Below, in pieces: positions 22,601 through 30,867 of a stretch of DNA of 64,000 nt (the first letter of the stretch is position 1; each line of letters starts with the position of its first letter). The DNA comes from Arthrobacter humicola (GTDB lineage Bacteria; Actinomycetota; Actinomycetes; Actinomycetales; Micrococcaceae). The translations under genes were made by a program, and so were the position numbers. The DNA lies in contig NZ_JAFKON010000006.1 in assembly GCF_022803015.1 (NCBI RefSeq), positions 186,001-250,000 of the forward strand. The letters are read 5' to 3'. The notes beneath the pieces are model-generated. The model saw only the letters and a list, made by a program, of their open reading frames with translations, did no database searches and was not told where the DNA came from.

Positions 22601-23032
22601 TTAACCCTCGACGGTGATACCCATGGAGCGGGCGGTGCCGGCGATGATCTTCGCTGCGCCTTCGAGGCTGGTGGCGTTGAGGTCTTCCATCTTGGTGGTG
22701 GCGATCTCGTTGACCTGGGCCTGGGTCAGCTTGGCAACCTTGACGGTGTGCGGGGTAGCCGAACCCTTGGCGACGCCTGCAGCCTTTTTGATGAGCTCTG
22801 CAGCCGGCGGGGTCTTGGTGATGAACGTGAAGGAACGGTCCTCGTAGACCGTGATTTCCACGGGGATAACGTTGCCGCGCTGGGCTTCCGTCGCAGCGTT
22901 GTACGCCTTGCAGAATTCCATGATGTTGACACCGTGCTGGCCGAGCGCAGGACCGATCGGCGGGGCCGGGTTAGCGGCACCTGCCTGGATCTGCAGCTTG
23001 ATGAGGCCGGTGACCTTCTTCTTGGGAGCCAA
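22601..23032 (-). CDS. rplK: 50S ribosomal protein L11
   Basis: L11 binds the GTPase-associated region of 23S rRNA and is the thiopeptide target region. The likely start is TTG at 23032 ([16 protein letters not shown]), with AGAAGGA six bases upstream, giving 143 residues; an upstream ATG (23050) would place the ribosome-binding site inside the gene. The proline-rich switch segment [20 protein letters not shown] and the C-terminal rRNA-binding domain are intact. nusG lies 128 bases upstream, with a small hairpin at 23057-23082 in the gap. Confidence 0.97.
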
Positions 23033-23056
23033 TGTAGGTCCTTCTCTCAAATACGT

Positions 23057-23082
23057 CCTGGGGCACAGGAGCGTGCCTCAGG
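23057..23082 (-). repeat. Hairpin in the nusG-rplK spacer
   Basis: CCTGGGGCAC and GTGCCTCAGG pair at 9 of 10 positions with a 6-base loop, about 25 bases upstream of the rplK start. Possible leader element for rplKA; no U-run. Confidence 0.4.
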
Positions 23083-23161
23083 TTGGTGGCCGCCATGGCA
23101 AGGCGGCCGGCCGCTCCGTGGCTGCTAAGCGGGCAGCCCGGGGCGAATTCTTAGGGAACAG

Positions 23162-24010
23162 CTAGATCTTGCTGACCTGGTTGAACGCCAGGGTGACCGG
23201 AGTCTCGCGCTCGAAGATGGACACCAGCACCACGAGGGTCTGGGAATCGATCTTGATCTCGGAGATCGTGGCGGGGAGGGTCTCGAACGGGCCTTCCTTG
23301 ACGATGACCGACTCGCCAACCTCGAAGTCGACGTCGACCTGTGCGGCGGCGTGCTTGACCGGCTTTCCCTTCTCGGCCTGCTCTTCTTCGAAGACCGGCG
23401 CGAGCATGGAGAAGACCTCATCGAGGCGGAGCGGGACCGGGTTGTGGGCGTTGCCCACGAAGCCGGTGACACCGGGGGTGTGGCGGACGGCGCCCCAGGA
23501 AGCGTCGGTCAGGTCCATGCGGACCAGGACATAACCGGGGATGCGGACACGGTTGATGACCTTGCGCTGGGCGTTCTTGATCTCAACGACTTCCTCCATC
23601 GGAACCTGGATTTCGAAGATGTAATCTTCCATGTCCAGGGTCTGGATGCGGGTCTCAAGGTTGGCCTTGACGCGGTTCTCGTAGCCTGCGTAGGAGTGAA
23701 TGACGTACCAGTCACCCTCCTGGCGGCGCAGCTTGGCTTTGAACTCGTCCGCGGGGTCGACGTCGGCCTTGGCGGCCGCCGCTGCCAGCGCGTCGGCGTC
23801 AGCCTCATCAGTGTCGGTGTCAGCCTCATCAGCGTCGGCTGCATCAGCGTCGGCGTCGTCTGCCGCTTCTTCTTCCGTGGCTACGGCCTCGTCAGTGACG
23901 TCGGATTCGGGCGCAGCAGACACAGCCTCGGACTCTTCCGCGGCTTCCACCGCGGCGTCCTGGCTCTTATCCAGCTCAGTCTCAGTTACCTCGAGCTCCT
24001 GCTCAGACAC
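23162..24010 (-). CDS. nusG: Transcription termination/antitermination factor NusG
   Basis: NusG binds RNA polymerase through its NGN domain and links to Rho or S10 through its KOW domain. I use the GTG at 24010, which has AGGAG five bases upstream (282 residues); an ATG ten codons earlier lacks such a site. The NGN domain begins at [17 protein letters not shown] and the KOW domain includes [17 protein letters not shown]. About 95 residues precede the NGN domain, rich in Asp, Ala, Glu and Thr, including a stretch encoded by a 21-bp direct repeat (23798-23839). Acidic N-terminal extensions of NusG are known in actinobacteria; their sequence varies. Confidence 0.97.
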   Translation of the reverse strand: MSEQELEVTETELDKSQDAAVEAAEESEAVSAAPESDVTDEAVATEEEAADDADADAADADEADTDTDEADADALAAAAAKADVDPADEFKAKLRRQEGDWYVIHSYAGYENRVKANLETRIQTLDMEDYIFEIQVPMEEVVEIKNAQRKVINRVRIPGYVLVRMDLTDASWGAVRHTPGVTGFVGNAHNPVPLRLDEVFSMLAPVFEEEQAEKGKPVKHAAAQVDVDFEVGESVIVKEGPFETLPATISEIKIDSQTLVVLVSIFERETPVTLAFNQVSKI

Positions 24011-24123
24011 TTGGTCTCCTGCTTCCTCATTGCCTAACATGCCTATTTAAATGACTCAATTCCGCACACCCCGCGGAATCTCCGGTTTCCCGGGGCATCC
24101 ACGCAGTCTGCGGACCGGTCGCC

Positions 24124-24408
24124 TTAGCTGTCCGTGGGGGCGCTGCCGCCGAAGACCCAGCTGACCGCGGTCCCAAAGGCCAGGTCCAGCAAGGTGACGA
24201 TCACCATCATGATGGTCACGAACACCAGTACCACGAGCGTGTAGTTGATCAGTTCTTTACGGGTCGGTGCGACGACCTTCTTCAGTTCGCCAATGACCTG
24301 GCGGATGAAGATCGCGATACGAGCGAAGAAGCCGGGCTTGGCGGCATTCTTGGCGGGGCGGCCTTTGGAGCTGCTGGCAGCTGTTTCGGTCACCTGGTCC
24401 TCACTCAT
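24124..24408 (-). CDS. secE: Preprotein translocase subunit SecE
   Basis: SecE clamps SecY in the protein-conducting channel. The 94-residue form starting MSEDQVTETAASSSKG has a cytoplasmic N-terminus, the amphipathic block FIRQVIGELKKVVAPTRKEL typical of SecE, and one membrane helix (YTLVVLVFVTIMMVIVTLLD). An ATG 13 codons upstream is possible but has no ribosome-binding site. The order tRNA-Trp, secE, nusG, rplK, rplA is common in actinobacteria. Confidence 0.95.
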   Translation of the reverse strand: MSEDQVTETAASSSKGRPAKNAAKPGFFARIAIFIRQVIGELKKVVAPTRKELINYTLVVLVFVTIMMVIVTLLDLAFGTAVSWVFGGSAPTDS

Positions 24409-24460
24409 CCTCGCAATGATCGGATACCCGGCTCTGAACTGAACCATGGTTGCTGCGCTG

Positions 24461-24479
24461 GTTCCGGATAATCCGGAAC
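24461..24479. repeat. 19-base dyad between tRNA-Trp and secE
   Basis: GTTCCGGAT, one central base, ATCCGGAAC: perfect 9-bp arms immediately downstream of the tRNA and 53 bases upstream of the secE start. No U-run. It may aid tRNA 3' processing or serve as an operator. Confidence 0.5.
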
Positions 24480-24487
24480 AGCATGCG

Positions 24488-24560
24488 CAGGGCAGACAGG
24501 ACTCGAACCTGCAACCTGCGGTTTTGGAGACCGCTGCGCTACCAATTGCGCCACTACCCT
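24488..24560 (-). tRNA. trnW: tRNA-Trp (anticodon CCA)
   Basis: A 73-base cloverleaf on the minus strand. The acceptor stem AGGGTAG pairs with CTGCCCT (one G-U), the anticodon stem GCGGT/ACCGC encloses loop CTCCAAA with anticodon CCA, and the T loop reads GGTTCGAGTCC. The 3' CCA is not encoded. Position before secE is the common actinobacterial arrangement. Confidence 0.96.
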
Positions 24561-24646
24561 TCGGGGAGAAAAACCGCTCCGGCCGATGCGTCCCACAGGC
24601 TTCCCTGAGGCGCAGGCCATCATCGTGTTTTCAACACCGGAGAACC

Positions 24647-24676
24647 AGTCTACGCAACAACTGCGCCTACGTCGAA
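24647..24676 (-). promoter_or_regulatory. Possible promoter of tRNA-Trp-secE-nusG
   Basis: TTCGAC (24671-24676), an 18-base spacer and TAGACT (24647-24652) on the minus strand; transcription would start about 85 bases before the tRNA. The -35 is weak. Confidence 0.35.
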
Positions 24677-24837
24677 CCGGCCCTCTTCCGGACCCCTGCG
24701 TGCCTGCGAAAACCAACTGACAGCCGTCAGTCACATTCGGGTTCAGGCACCCCGGGGGATCCGCTGAACAGCATAGAGTAGATTTCGTCGAATCCCATAT
24801 CCAGCCTTCCAGCTGCAAGCGAAGAACGGACCCGCCC

Positions 24838-26055
24838 ATGTCTGCTGCCCGCATTTCCCAGCGCATTTCCGCCATAGCCGAATCCGCCACTCTGGCCGTC
24901 GATGCCAAGGCGAAGGCGCTGAAGGCAGCCGGCCGTCCGGTCATTGGCTTCGGTGCCGGGGAACCCGACTTCCCGACCCCCGGCTACATTGTGCAGGCCG
25001 CCATCGAGGCCGCCAGCCAACCGAAATACCACCGCTACTCCCCCGCCGGCGGGCTCCCCGAACTGAAGCAGGCCATCGCGGACAAGACCTTCCGGGATTC
25101 GGGCTACCAGGCGGCGGCGTCCCAGGTGCTGGTGACCAACGGCGGCAAGCAGGCCGTCTACAACACCTTCGCCACCCTGCTGGATCCGGGCGACGAGGTC
25201 ATTGTTCCGACCCCGTTTTGGACCACGTACCCGGAGGCCATCCGGCTGGCCGGCGGCGTGCCGGTGGAGGTCTTCGCTGGCCCGGAGCAGGGCTACCTGG
25301 TCACCGTGGACCAGCTGGAAGCGTCCCTTACCGAGCGCACCAAGATCCTGCTCTTCGTCTCCCCTTCCAACCCCACCGGCGCCGTGTACTCGCCGGAGCA
25401 GGTCAAGGAGATCGGCCAGTGGGCAGCGTCCAAGGGCCTGTGGGTTGTCACCGACGAGATCTACGAACACCTGACCTACGACGGCGTGCCGTTCACCTCA
25501 ATCGCCACCGCGGTGCCCGAGCTCGGCGACAAGGTGGTCATCCTCAACGGCGTCGCCAAGACCTATGCCATGACCGGCTGGCGCGTGGGCTGGATGATCG
25601 GGCCCGCGGACGTCATCAAGGCCGCCACCAACCTGCAGTCGCACGCGACGTCGAACGTCTCCAACATCCCCCAGGTCGCCGCCCTCGCTGCTGTGTCCGG
25701 GCCGCTGACCGCCGTCGATGAGATGAAGGTGGCATTCGACCGCCGCCGCAAGGCGATCGTCGCAGGTCTGAACGCGATTGACGGCGTTGACTGCCCGACG
25801 CCGAAGGGCGCGTTCTACGTGTACGCGGACGTCCGCGCGCTGCTGGGCAAGGAGTTCCCGTCTGCGAACGGCCCGGTGCGGCCGGCCACCTCCGCCGAAC
25901 TCGCGGCGCTGATCCTGGACGAGGTCGAGGTGGCTGTGGTTCCCGGCGAGGCGTTCGGCCCGTCCGGCTACCTGCGCCTGTCCTACGCACTCGGCGACGA
26001 CGACCTGGCCACGGGCGTCGCCCGCCTGCAGGACTTCCTCGGCAAGGCGAAGTAG
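24838..26055 (+). CDS. Class I PLP-dependent aminotransferase, aspartate aminotransferase-like
   Basis: A 405-residue fold-type I aminotransferase of the aspartate/prephenate transaminase subfamily. The PLP-binding lysine is K241 in [28 protein letters not shown] and the later Arg-containing SGYLRLSYA block (alpha-carboxylate arginine) are present. It probably interconverts aspartate and oxaloacetate, though prephenate or aromatic substrates are possible. It starts at ATG 24838, divergent from the tRNA-secE operon, and is followed by the inverted-repeat array at 26066-26285. Confidence 0.93.
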   Translation: MSAARISQRISAIAESATLAVDAKAKALKAAGRPVIGFGAGEPDFPTPGYIVQAAIEAASQPKYHRYSPAGGLPELKQAIADKTFRDSGYQAAASQVLVTNGGKQAVYNTFATLLDPGDEVIVPTPFWTTYPEAIRLAGGVPVEVFAGPEQGYLVTVDQLEASLTERTKILLFVSPSNPTGAVYSPEQVKEIGQWAASKGLWVVTDEIYEHLTYDGVPFTSIATAVPELGDKVVILNGVAKTYAMTGWRVGWMIGPADVIKAATNLQSHATSNVSNIPQVAALAAVSGPLTAVDEMKVAFDRRRKAIVAGLNAIDGVDCPTPKGAFYVYADVRALLGKEFPSANGPVRPATSAELAALILDEVEVAVVPGEAFGPSGYLRLSYALGDDDLATGVARLQDFLGKAK

Positions 26056-26065
26056 TAACCTACCA

Positions 26066-26285
26066 AACGCTCCCGCAGGTCCTGCACCATTCCTACTGAC
26101 GCTCCCGCAGGTCCTGCAGCATACATTCCCGACGCTCCCGCAGAACGGACGAGCGCCCGCCGCATTACCGCACCACCTGCGGAAGCGTCGGGCCTAAAAG
26201 CGCCTGAAGTGCGGGAGCGCCCTGGTTTTAGGCGCCGGACGTGCGGGAGCGTCCGGGTTTTAGGCGCCGGACTTGCGGGAGCGTT
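26066..26285. repeat. Phased array of seven short inverted repeats
   Basis: Three copies of ACGCTCCCGCA (starting 26067, 26099, 26132) are followed by four copies of its reverse complement type, TGCGG(G/A)AGCG (from about 26178, 26210, 26242, 26274). Spacing is 32-33 bases throughout, close to three helical turns. The first two copies extend to a shared 20-base unit (26067-26086, 26099-26118), and a 17-base GGTTTTAGGCGCCGGAC is repeated at 26224-26240 and 26256-26272. It fills the convergent gap between the aminotransferase and the response regulator. It may act as a bidirectional terminator or be a dispersed element. Confidence 0.85.
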
Positions 26286-26290
26286 TGTCG

Positions 26291-26992
26291 TTAAAGGAGG
26301 CGGCGCTCGGCGGCCCAGCGGGTCAGCTCGTGGCGGCTGGAGAGCTGGAGTTTGCGCAGCACGGCCGAGACGTGGGTTTCAACGGTCTTGATCGAGATGA
26401 ACAGTCCTTTGGCCACCTCCTTGTAGCTGTAGCCGCGGGCGATAAGGCGCATCACTTCGAGTTCCCGCGCCGAGAGCTTGTCGAGCTCGTCGTCGGCGAT
26501 GTCCGCGGGGGCCGTGCCGAACGCGTCCAGGACGAAGCCCGCCAGCCGGGGTGAGAAGACGGCGTCGCCGCCGGCCACGCGGCGGACGGCGCCGCTGATC
26601 TCCGCGCCGGAGATGGTCTTGGTGACATAGCCGCGCGCGCCGGCCCGGATCACGGACACCACATCTTCTGCCGCGTCGGAGACGCTCAGCGCCAGGAACC
26701 GCGTGGTGCCCAGCAGGGGCGCCGAGCCGGCCAGGACCTCGCGTCCGCCGCCACCCCGGCCGCCGGGAAGATGGACGTCAAGGAGCACGACGTCGGGGCG
26801 CTGGACTGCGATGACGGCGATTGCCTCCTCCACCGTTCCGGCCTCCCCCGCGACGACGATGTCCGGGTCCAGGTCCGCCTTCAACCCGGAGCGGAAGATG
26901 GCGTGGTCGTCCACGATCACCACTCGAATCGGGGCGGGGCTTCCTTGCACAGGGTTTCGTTGCACAGGGTTTCCTGACGTTGGGCTGGTCAC
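26291..26992 (-). CDS. NarL/LuxR-type response regulator of the PspC/LiaF-like module
   Basis: A 233-residue two-component regulator. The receiver domain has the acidic pair D28-D29, the phosphoacceptor D72 (VVLLDVHLP) and K125 (GYVTKT); a Gly-rich insertion (GGRGGGGREV) follows D72. The C-terminal LuxR helix-turn-helix runs from LSARELEVMRLIARG to KTVETHVSAVLRKL. It starts at GTG 26992, overlapping the kinase stop by four bases, so the two are translationally coupled. Its likely targets are its own pair and the divergent PspC genes, in analogy with LiaR. Confidence 0.92.
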   Translation of the reverse strand: MTSPTSGNPVQRNPVQGSPAPIRVVIVDDHAIFRSGLKADLDPDIVVAGEAGTVEEAIAVIAVQRPDVVLLDVHLPGGRGGGGREVLAGSAPLLGTTRFLALSVSDAAEDVVSVIRAGARGYVTKTISGAEISGAVRRVAGGDAVFSPRLAGFVLDAFGTAPADIADDELDKLSARELEVMRLIARGYSYKEVAKGLFISIKTVETHVSAVLRKLQLSSRHELTRWAAERRLL

Positions 26993-28371
26993 GGTTTGGC
27001 CTCTCCGTTGGCGTTGTTGGCGGCGGCCGCGGCAGTTCCGGCAGAGGCGGCGGCGATGGGCAGCCGGAGCCGCACTTCGGTGCCGTCCGGGCTGCTGGTG
27101 ATCGCGGCGGTGCCGCCGTGGCGGTTCATCCGGCCGATGATCGATTCCCTGACGCCGAGCCGGTCCGGGGGAACGGAATCCGGATCGAAGCCCGGGCCCC
27201 GGTCCTTGACGAAAACTTCCGCGGCGGCGTCGGTGACTTCCAGGTACACGGACACGGCGCCGCCGCCGTGCCGGGCGGCGTTCAGCATGGCCTCTCGGGA
27301 TGCCTGGACGAGGGCCTCGTGGCGTTGGGTCATGGCGCAGTCCCCCACGCTGACCACCTCGACGGCGTTTCCCAGGGCGTCCTCGACCTCGGCTGCGGCG
27401 GCCTTGATGCCGTCGGACAGCTGGCCGGATTCCTTGTCGGAGTCCCGGTACAGCCAGCCACGCAGCTCGCGCTCCTGCGCGCGGGCCAGCCTGATGACAT
27501 CGTGCTCGTTGGCGGCCCGGCGTTGGATCAGGGCGAGGGTCTGCAGCACGGAGTCATGGAGGTGGGCGGCGATCTCGGCACGCTCGGTGGCGCGGACCCG
27601 CCCCGCGCGCTCGGTTTCCAGGTCGCGCCAGAACTTCAGCCCCCATGGCAGGAGCACCAGGGCCACGCCGCCGAGCACGGCCACCGAGGCCAGGAGGGCG
27701 AGCCAGGTCTGTTCCCAGGACCCCGAGCCGGACACCATGACCAGCACCCCGGCCACGACGAGGGCGAGCCCGGCCGCGAGGCGGGCCCAGCCGCCGGCCT
27801 GGTCCGCTTTGGTCTTGTCCACGAGCCCCGCCCGGCGGGTCTCGTCCAGTTGCATCCAGGCGATCGCGGCACCGCCCAGGATCGCAGCGACCGGGATCAG
27901 GGTTCCCAGCGGCACGTCAACCCCAACGAGCCGGGCGATCAGGATCCCGGCGGCCAGCAACAGGCCCGCGCCCAGCAGGATCTCCTTGCCGAAGGGCATG
28001 CCGGAGACTTTGGACCGCCAGGACCCCGGCGCCGCCTTCGTTGGCGTTCCACTGGTTCCGGGAGCTCCCGGCATGCCGGGGGCGTCGGACAGGTCTGCGA
28101 CGCCCGGGGTGTCCGGGAAGCTCACTGCCGGAGCGATGGGCGACGCCGGGCGGCGGGCGGTGCGCCGGGCGTTTTCATCCGCCGTGGGGACCATGATCCA
28201 AAGCCAGGCGTAGAAGGCCACCCCGGCCCCGCCGGCGAGCGCGGCCACTGCCATGCCGATCCTGACCATGCGCACCGGCCAGCCCAGGTGGTTGGCGAGG
28301 CCCGCGCACACGCCGGCAATCACGCGGTCGCTGCTGCGGACCAGCGGCGGGCGGGCGGGCGCGGTTGTCAT
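26989..28371 (-). CDS. Sensor histidine kinase with N-terminal PspC domain
   Basis: A 460-residue kinase. Residues 10-65 form a PspC domain (VIAGVCAGLANHLGWPV, then a helix ending in WLWIMVP). After a Pro/Gly-rich linker come about four membrane helices (residues 130-245), then the HisKA_3 dimerisation region with the phosphoaccepting His in AAHLHDSVLQTLALIQ (H272) and a HATPase domain (N-box AMLNAARHGG, G-box DRGPGFD). Such PspC-kinases sense envelope stress in actinobacteria (family knowledge). It is divergent from a PspC/LiaF-like operon and coupled to its regulator gene. It carries no extracytoplasmic sensor domain, so sensing is probably within the membrane or by protein contact. Confidence 0.93.
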   Translation of the reverse strand: MTTAPARPPLVRSSDRVIAGVCAGLANHLGWPVRMVRIGMAVAALAGGAGVAFYAWLWIMVPTADENARRTARRPASPIAPAVSFPDTPGVADLSDAPGMPGAPGTSGTPTKAAPGSWRSKVSGMPFGKEILLGAGLLLAAGILIARLVGVDVPLGTLIPVAAILGGAAIAWMQLDETRRAGLVDKTKADQAGGWARLAAGLALVVAGVLVMVSGSGSWEQTWLALLASVAVLGGVALVLLPWGLKFWRDLETERAGRVRATERAEIAAHLHDSVLQTLALIQRRAANEHDVIRLARAQERELRGWLYRDSDKESGQLSDGIKAAAAEVEDALGNAVEVVSVGDCAMTQRHEALVQASREAMLNAARHGGGAVSVYLEVTDAAAEVFVKDRGPGFDPDSVPPDRLGVRESIIGRMNRHGGTAAITSSPDGTEVRLRLPIAAASAGTAAAAANNANGEAKP

Positions 28372-28495
28372 GCCTCAATCCAAGCACGGATCGGGGTTTC
28401 CCGGACGCGTTTGAGGGCCCAACCGGGGGCCACTCAGGGACCGTTCAGGGTGTTCCCCAGTAGAGGCCGGCATCGGGAACGGGAAGGATCGAAGT

Positions 28496-30115
28496 ATGAA
28501 CCCGCACACTCCGCACCCCGATGAAGGCCCGGCCTCCGCAGACCGGCCGGCCACGGATCTATCCCGCCCCGAACTTCCAGAATCGGACCTTCCAGAACCG
28601 GAACGTACCGAACCCGAACGCCCCGCCGCAGACCTTCCGCACACGGAACGTTCCGTCCCCGAACTTCCAGGCACGGGCCAGCCCGCTCCGGCCTTCTCCG
28701 GGCCGGGCGGCGCGCCGCCGGAGCCGCCGCGGCTTTACCCGCCCGGCGATCCGAATGGGCCGTTGCCCGGCCGGCAAACCCAGAATTTCTTCGACTGGAT
28801 CCGCAGCCAGGGCATTTACCGCGGACGCGACCGCTGGATCGGCGGCGTGGCCAGCGGCATAGCCCACCGGCTCGGCGTCGACCCGCTGATTATCCGCGGC
28901 GTCCTGATCGTCCTGACCGTCTTCGCCGGAATTGGCGTTCTCGCCTACGGCCTGGCCTGGGCCTTGCTGCCCGAACCCGACGGCCGCATTCACGTCCAGG
29001 AGGCCGCCGCAGGGCGGTGGACGGCCGGCATGACCGGCGCGCTCATCACCTCGGTCATCGGTTTCCCCAGCCTGGGCACCGGGGTCTGGGGCTGGGACCG
29101 CTTCGGCTTTGGCGCCTTCGTCTGGACCGTCTTCTGGGTGGGCGGGGCCATCTACCTCGTCTACTACCTGACCCAACGCAACAAGATCCGGGACGGGGCC
29201 ACTGCCATGCCGTCGCATTACGACTCCGGCAGCCCGACCGGCGCCGCGGCTTTTGCGGCTAGCCCCCGCACCGCCGCCGGGCCGCCATCGGCAGGCAGCT
29301 TCCCGCAGGGCAGCGGCCGGACATATGGCGACCCGGCTGACAGCTCTCGAGTCACCGGCACCGGCCCGGACTGGGGTCCGCCCCCGCCGTCGGGACCCAT
29401 TGCGTCCGGCCCCGTACCGCCCGGCCCTGTTCCCCCAGACGGCTACGGACCGGGGTCCGGCGCCACACCGCCCGCACCGGCCGCGCGCAACCTTGGCCCG
29501 GGCGCTCCGGCGGTCGCCATCACCGTCGGCTCCGCCCTCCTGGTGGGCGGGAGCATCAAGGCCCTCGACGCAGCCAACGTGATCGATCTCGGCGATGCCG
29601 GCAACGCGCTGGTCTGGGCCTTCGGCGCGGCCATCCTGGGCCTCGGGATCCTGTTTGCAGGGCTGCGGGGCCGGACCTCCGGGATCCTGGGCTTCTTCTC
29701 AGTCGTGGCCCTGCTGATCGGCGCCATTTTCAGCGTGGTCCCCCACGGGGACCGGTTCCGCTTCCAGAACGCCGACTGGGCTCCGGCGAGCATTCAGCAG
29801 GCCCAAGGCGGCTTCGAGATCACCGGCGGCGCCGGAACCGTGGACCTGACCAAGCTGGCGCTGAATCCGCCCCTGGGCTCCGATGTCGTAGTTCCGATCG
29901 ACGCGACGGCCAGCAACCTCACAGTCGTCATCCCCGCCACCGTTCCGGTGCACGTCCAGGCGGACATGACCATGGGCAACCTCCACGACGGCAACCAGGA
30001 CCGCGGCGGCATGACGACGCAGCAAAGCGACTACAACACCGCAAAACCGGGCGCCCGGCTGGTCCTGGAGATCTCCGGCACCGTCAGCAACGTGACCATC
30101 AAGGAAGGCAACTGA
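28496..30115 (+). CDS. PspC domain protein with LiaF-like C-terminal domain
   Basis: A 539-residue membrane protein with a ribosome-binding site (GAAGGAT). Residues 1-95 are a Pro/Glu-rich disordered segment with repeated PELPxS/DLPEPER-like units. A PspC domain follows (WIGGVASGIAHRLGVDP, then a long helix), then a pair of further helices, a Gly/Pro/Ser-rich linker, two more helices, and a C-terminal beta-rich domain (AQGGFEITGGAGTVDLTKLA ... ISGTVSNVTIKEG) resembling the LiaF/cell-wall-active-antibiotic-response and DUF4097 fold. It probably links envelope state to the divergent kinase. Equivalent to a LiaF fused to PspC; exact role unproven. Confidence 0.85.
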   Translation: MNPHTPHPDEGPASADRPATDLSRPELPESDLPEPERTEPERPAADLPHTERSVPELPGTGQPAPAFSGPGGAPPEPPRLYPPGDPNGPLPGRQTQNFFDWIRSQGIYRGRDRWIGGVASGIAHRLGVDPLIIRGVLIVLTVFAGIGVLAYGLAWALLPEPDGRIHVQEAAAGRWTAGMTGALITSVIGFPSLGTGVWGWDRFGFGAFVWTVFWVGGAIYLVYYLTQRNKIRDGATAMPSHYDSGSPTGAAAFAASPRTAAGPPSAGSFPQGSGRTYGDPADSSRVTGTGPDWGPPPPSGPIASGPVPPGPVPPDGYGPGSGATPPAPAARNLGPGAPAVAITVGSALLVGGSIKALDAANVIDLGDAGNALVWAFGAAILGLGILFAGLRGRTSGILGFFSVVALLIGAIFSVVPHGDRFRFQNADWAPASIQQAQGGFEITGGAGTVDLTKLALNPPLGSDVVVPIDATASNLTVVIPATVPVHVQADMTMGNLHDGNQDRGGMTTQQSDYNTAKPGARLVLEISGTVSNVTIKEGN

Positions 30116-30116
30116 C

Positions 30117-30380
30117 ATGAGCAGCTATGACGACTCGCCGCTGGCCGACGCCGGGCACGACCCCGAAGCGGGTTCGCCCGCCCGGGTGGGCACAGTGGTC
30201 TGGGGACTGACAGTGGTGGCATTGGCCGCACTGATCATCATTTCCCGGCTCGGCCTCGTGGCCCTCAACGGCACCTATGTGCTGATCGGCCTGATGATCG
30301 GGGCAGGGGGCGCCCTGGTCGTGGGCGGCCTGGTCTCGGCGCGCAGGCGTGACAATAAGTCAACTACAGGGAAGTCTTGA
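30117..30380 (+). CDS. Small two-helix membrane protein of the PspC operon
   Basis: An 87-residue protein starting one base after the preceding stop, so co-translated with the PspC/LiaF-like protein. It has a polar N-terminus (MSSYDDSPLADAGHDPEAGS), two hydrophobic segments (VVWGLTVVALAALIIIS and YVLIGLMIGAGGALVVGGLV) and a basic C-terminus RRRDNKSTTGKS. No family is recognised with confidence; its place between two PspC genes suggests an accessory membrane role in the same stress response. Confidence 0.85.
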   Translation: MSSYDDSPLADAGHDPEAGSPARVGTVVWGLTVVALAALIIISRLGLVALNGTYVLIGLMIGAGGALVVGGLVSARRRDNKSTTGKS

Positions 30381-30383
30381 GCC

Positions 30384-30638
30384 ATGGATAAATTCTTCGA
30401 CACCATCCGGGGCCTCGGCCTGAAACGTGGTCCGCAGCGCTGGGTTGGCGGCGTTTGCGGCGGGGTTGCCGCCAAACTGAACGTTGATGTGGCCTATGTC
30501 CGGATCGCCTACCTGCTCCTGAGCCTGCTCCCTGGCCCGGCGTTCGTGGTCTACGTCGCGGCCTGGCTCCTCCTCCCGGACCAGCGCAACGCAATCGTCC
30601 TCCAAAGCTTCCTCTCGAAGCGTTCCTCCCGGCCCTGA
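30384..30638 (+). CDS. Small PspC domain protein
   Basis: An 84-residue protein made of a single PspC domain: KRGPQRWVGGVCGGVAAKLN followed by DVAYVRIAYLLLSLL and a second helix ending WLLLPDQ. PspC proteins are inner-membrane toxins/sensors that interact with phage-shock regulators in other bacteria (family knowledge). It starts three bases after the preceding stop and ends the three-gene operon at the terminator 30730-30766. No PspA is in this window. Confidence 0.9.
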   Translation: MDKFFDTIRGLGLKRGPQRWVGGVCGGVAAKLNVDVAYVRIAYLLLSLLPGPAFVVYVAAWLLLPDQRNAIVLQSFLSKRSSRP

Positions 30639-30729
30639 CATCCGTCACCGGCCGTCCAATCACAGGCCGGCCACTCACAGGCCGGGCCGGCCCGGCGGCA
30701 ACCTTCCCCGGTAGCTGCCCCGCACCACG

Positions 30730-30766
30730 AAAAGGTGCCCCCGCCATCATGGCGGGGGCACCTTTT
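30730..30766 (+). terminator. Terminator of the PspC operon
   Basis: AAAAGGTGCCCCCGCC and GGCGGGGGCACCTTTT form a perfect 16-bp stem with an ATCAT loop; the 3' arm ends in TTTT. Very strong intrinsic terminator. Confidence 0.92.
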
Positions 30767-30867
30767 GTAACCGTTTGTGTCCTGCCCCACACCCGCCACT
30801 AGACTCTAGGGTGAGCTCAGCGTGGCGCTCTGCCTGTACCCCTTCAAACCAGGATTTGAGCCAAGAC

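Noticed and set aside
24405..24944. A 179-residue minus-strand frame over tRNA-Trp
   Set aside because: It reads through the tRNA and into the aminotransferase start; incompatible with both.
26066..26285. CRISPR array
   Set aside because: Repeats are short (11 bp), change orientation half-way, and the spacers are themselves repeated; no cas genes.
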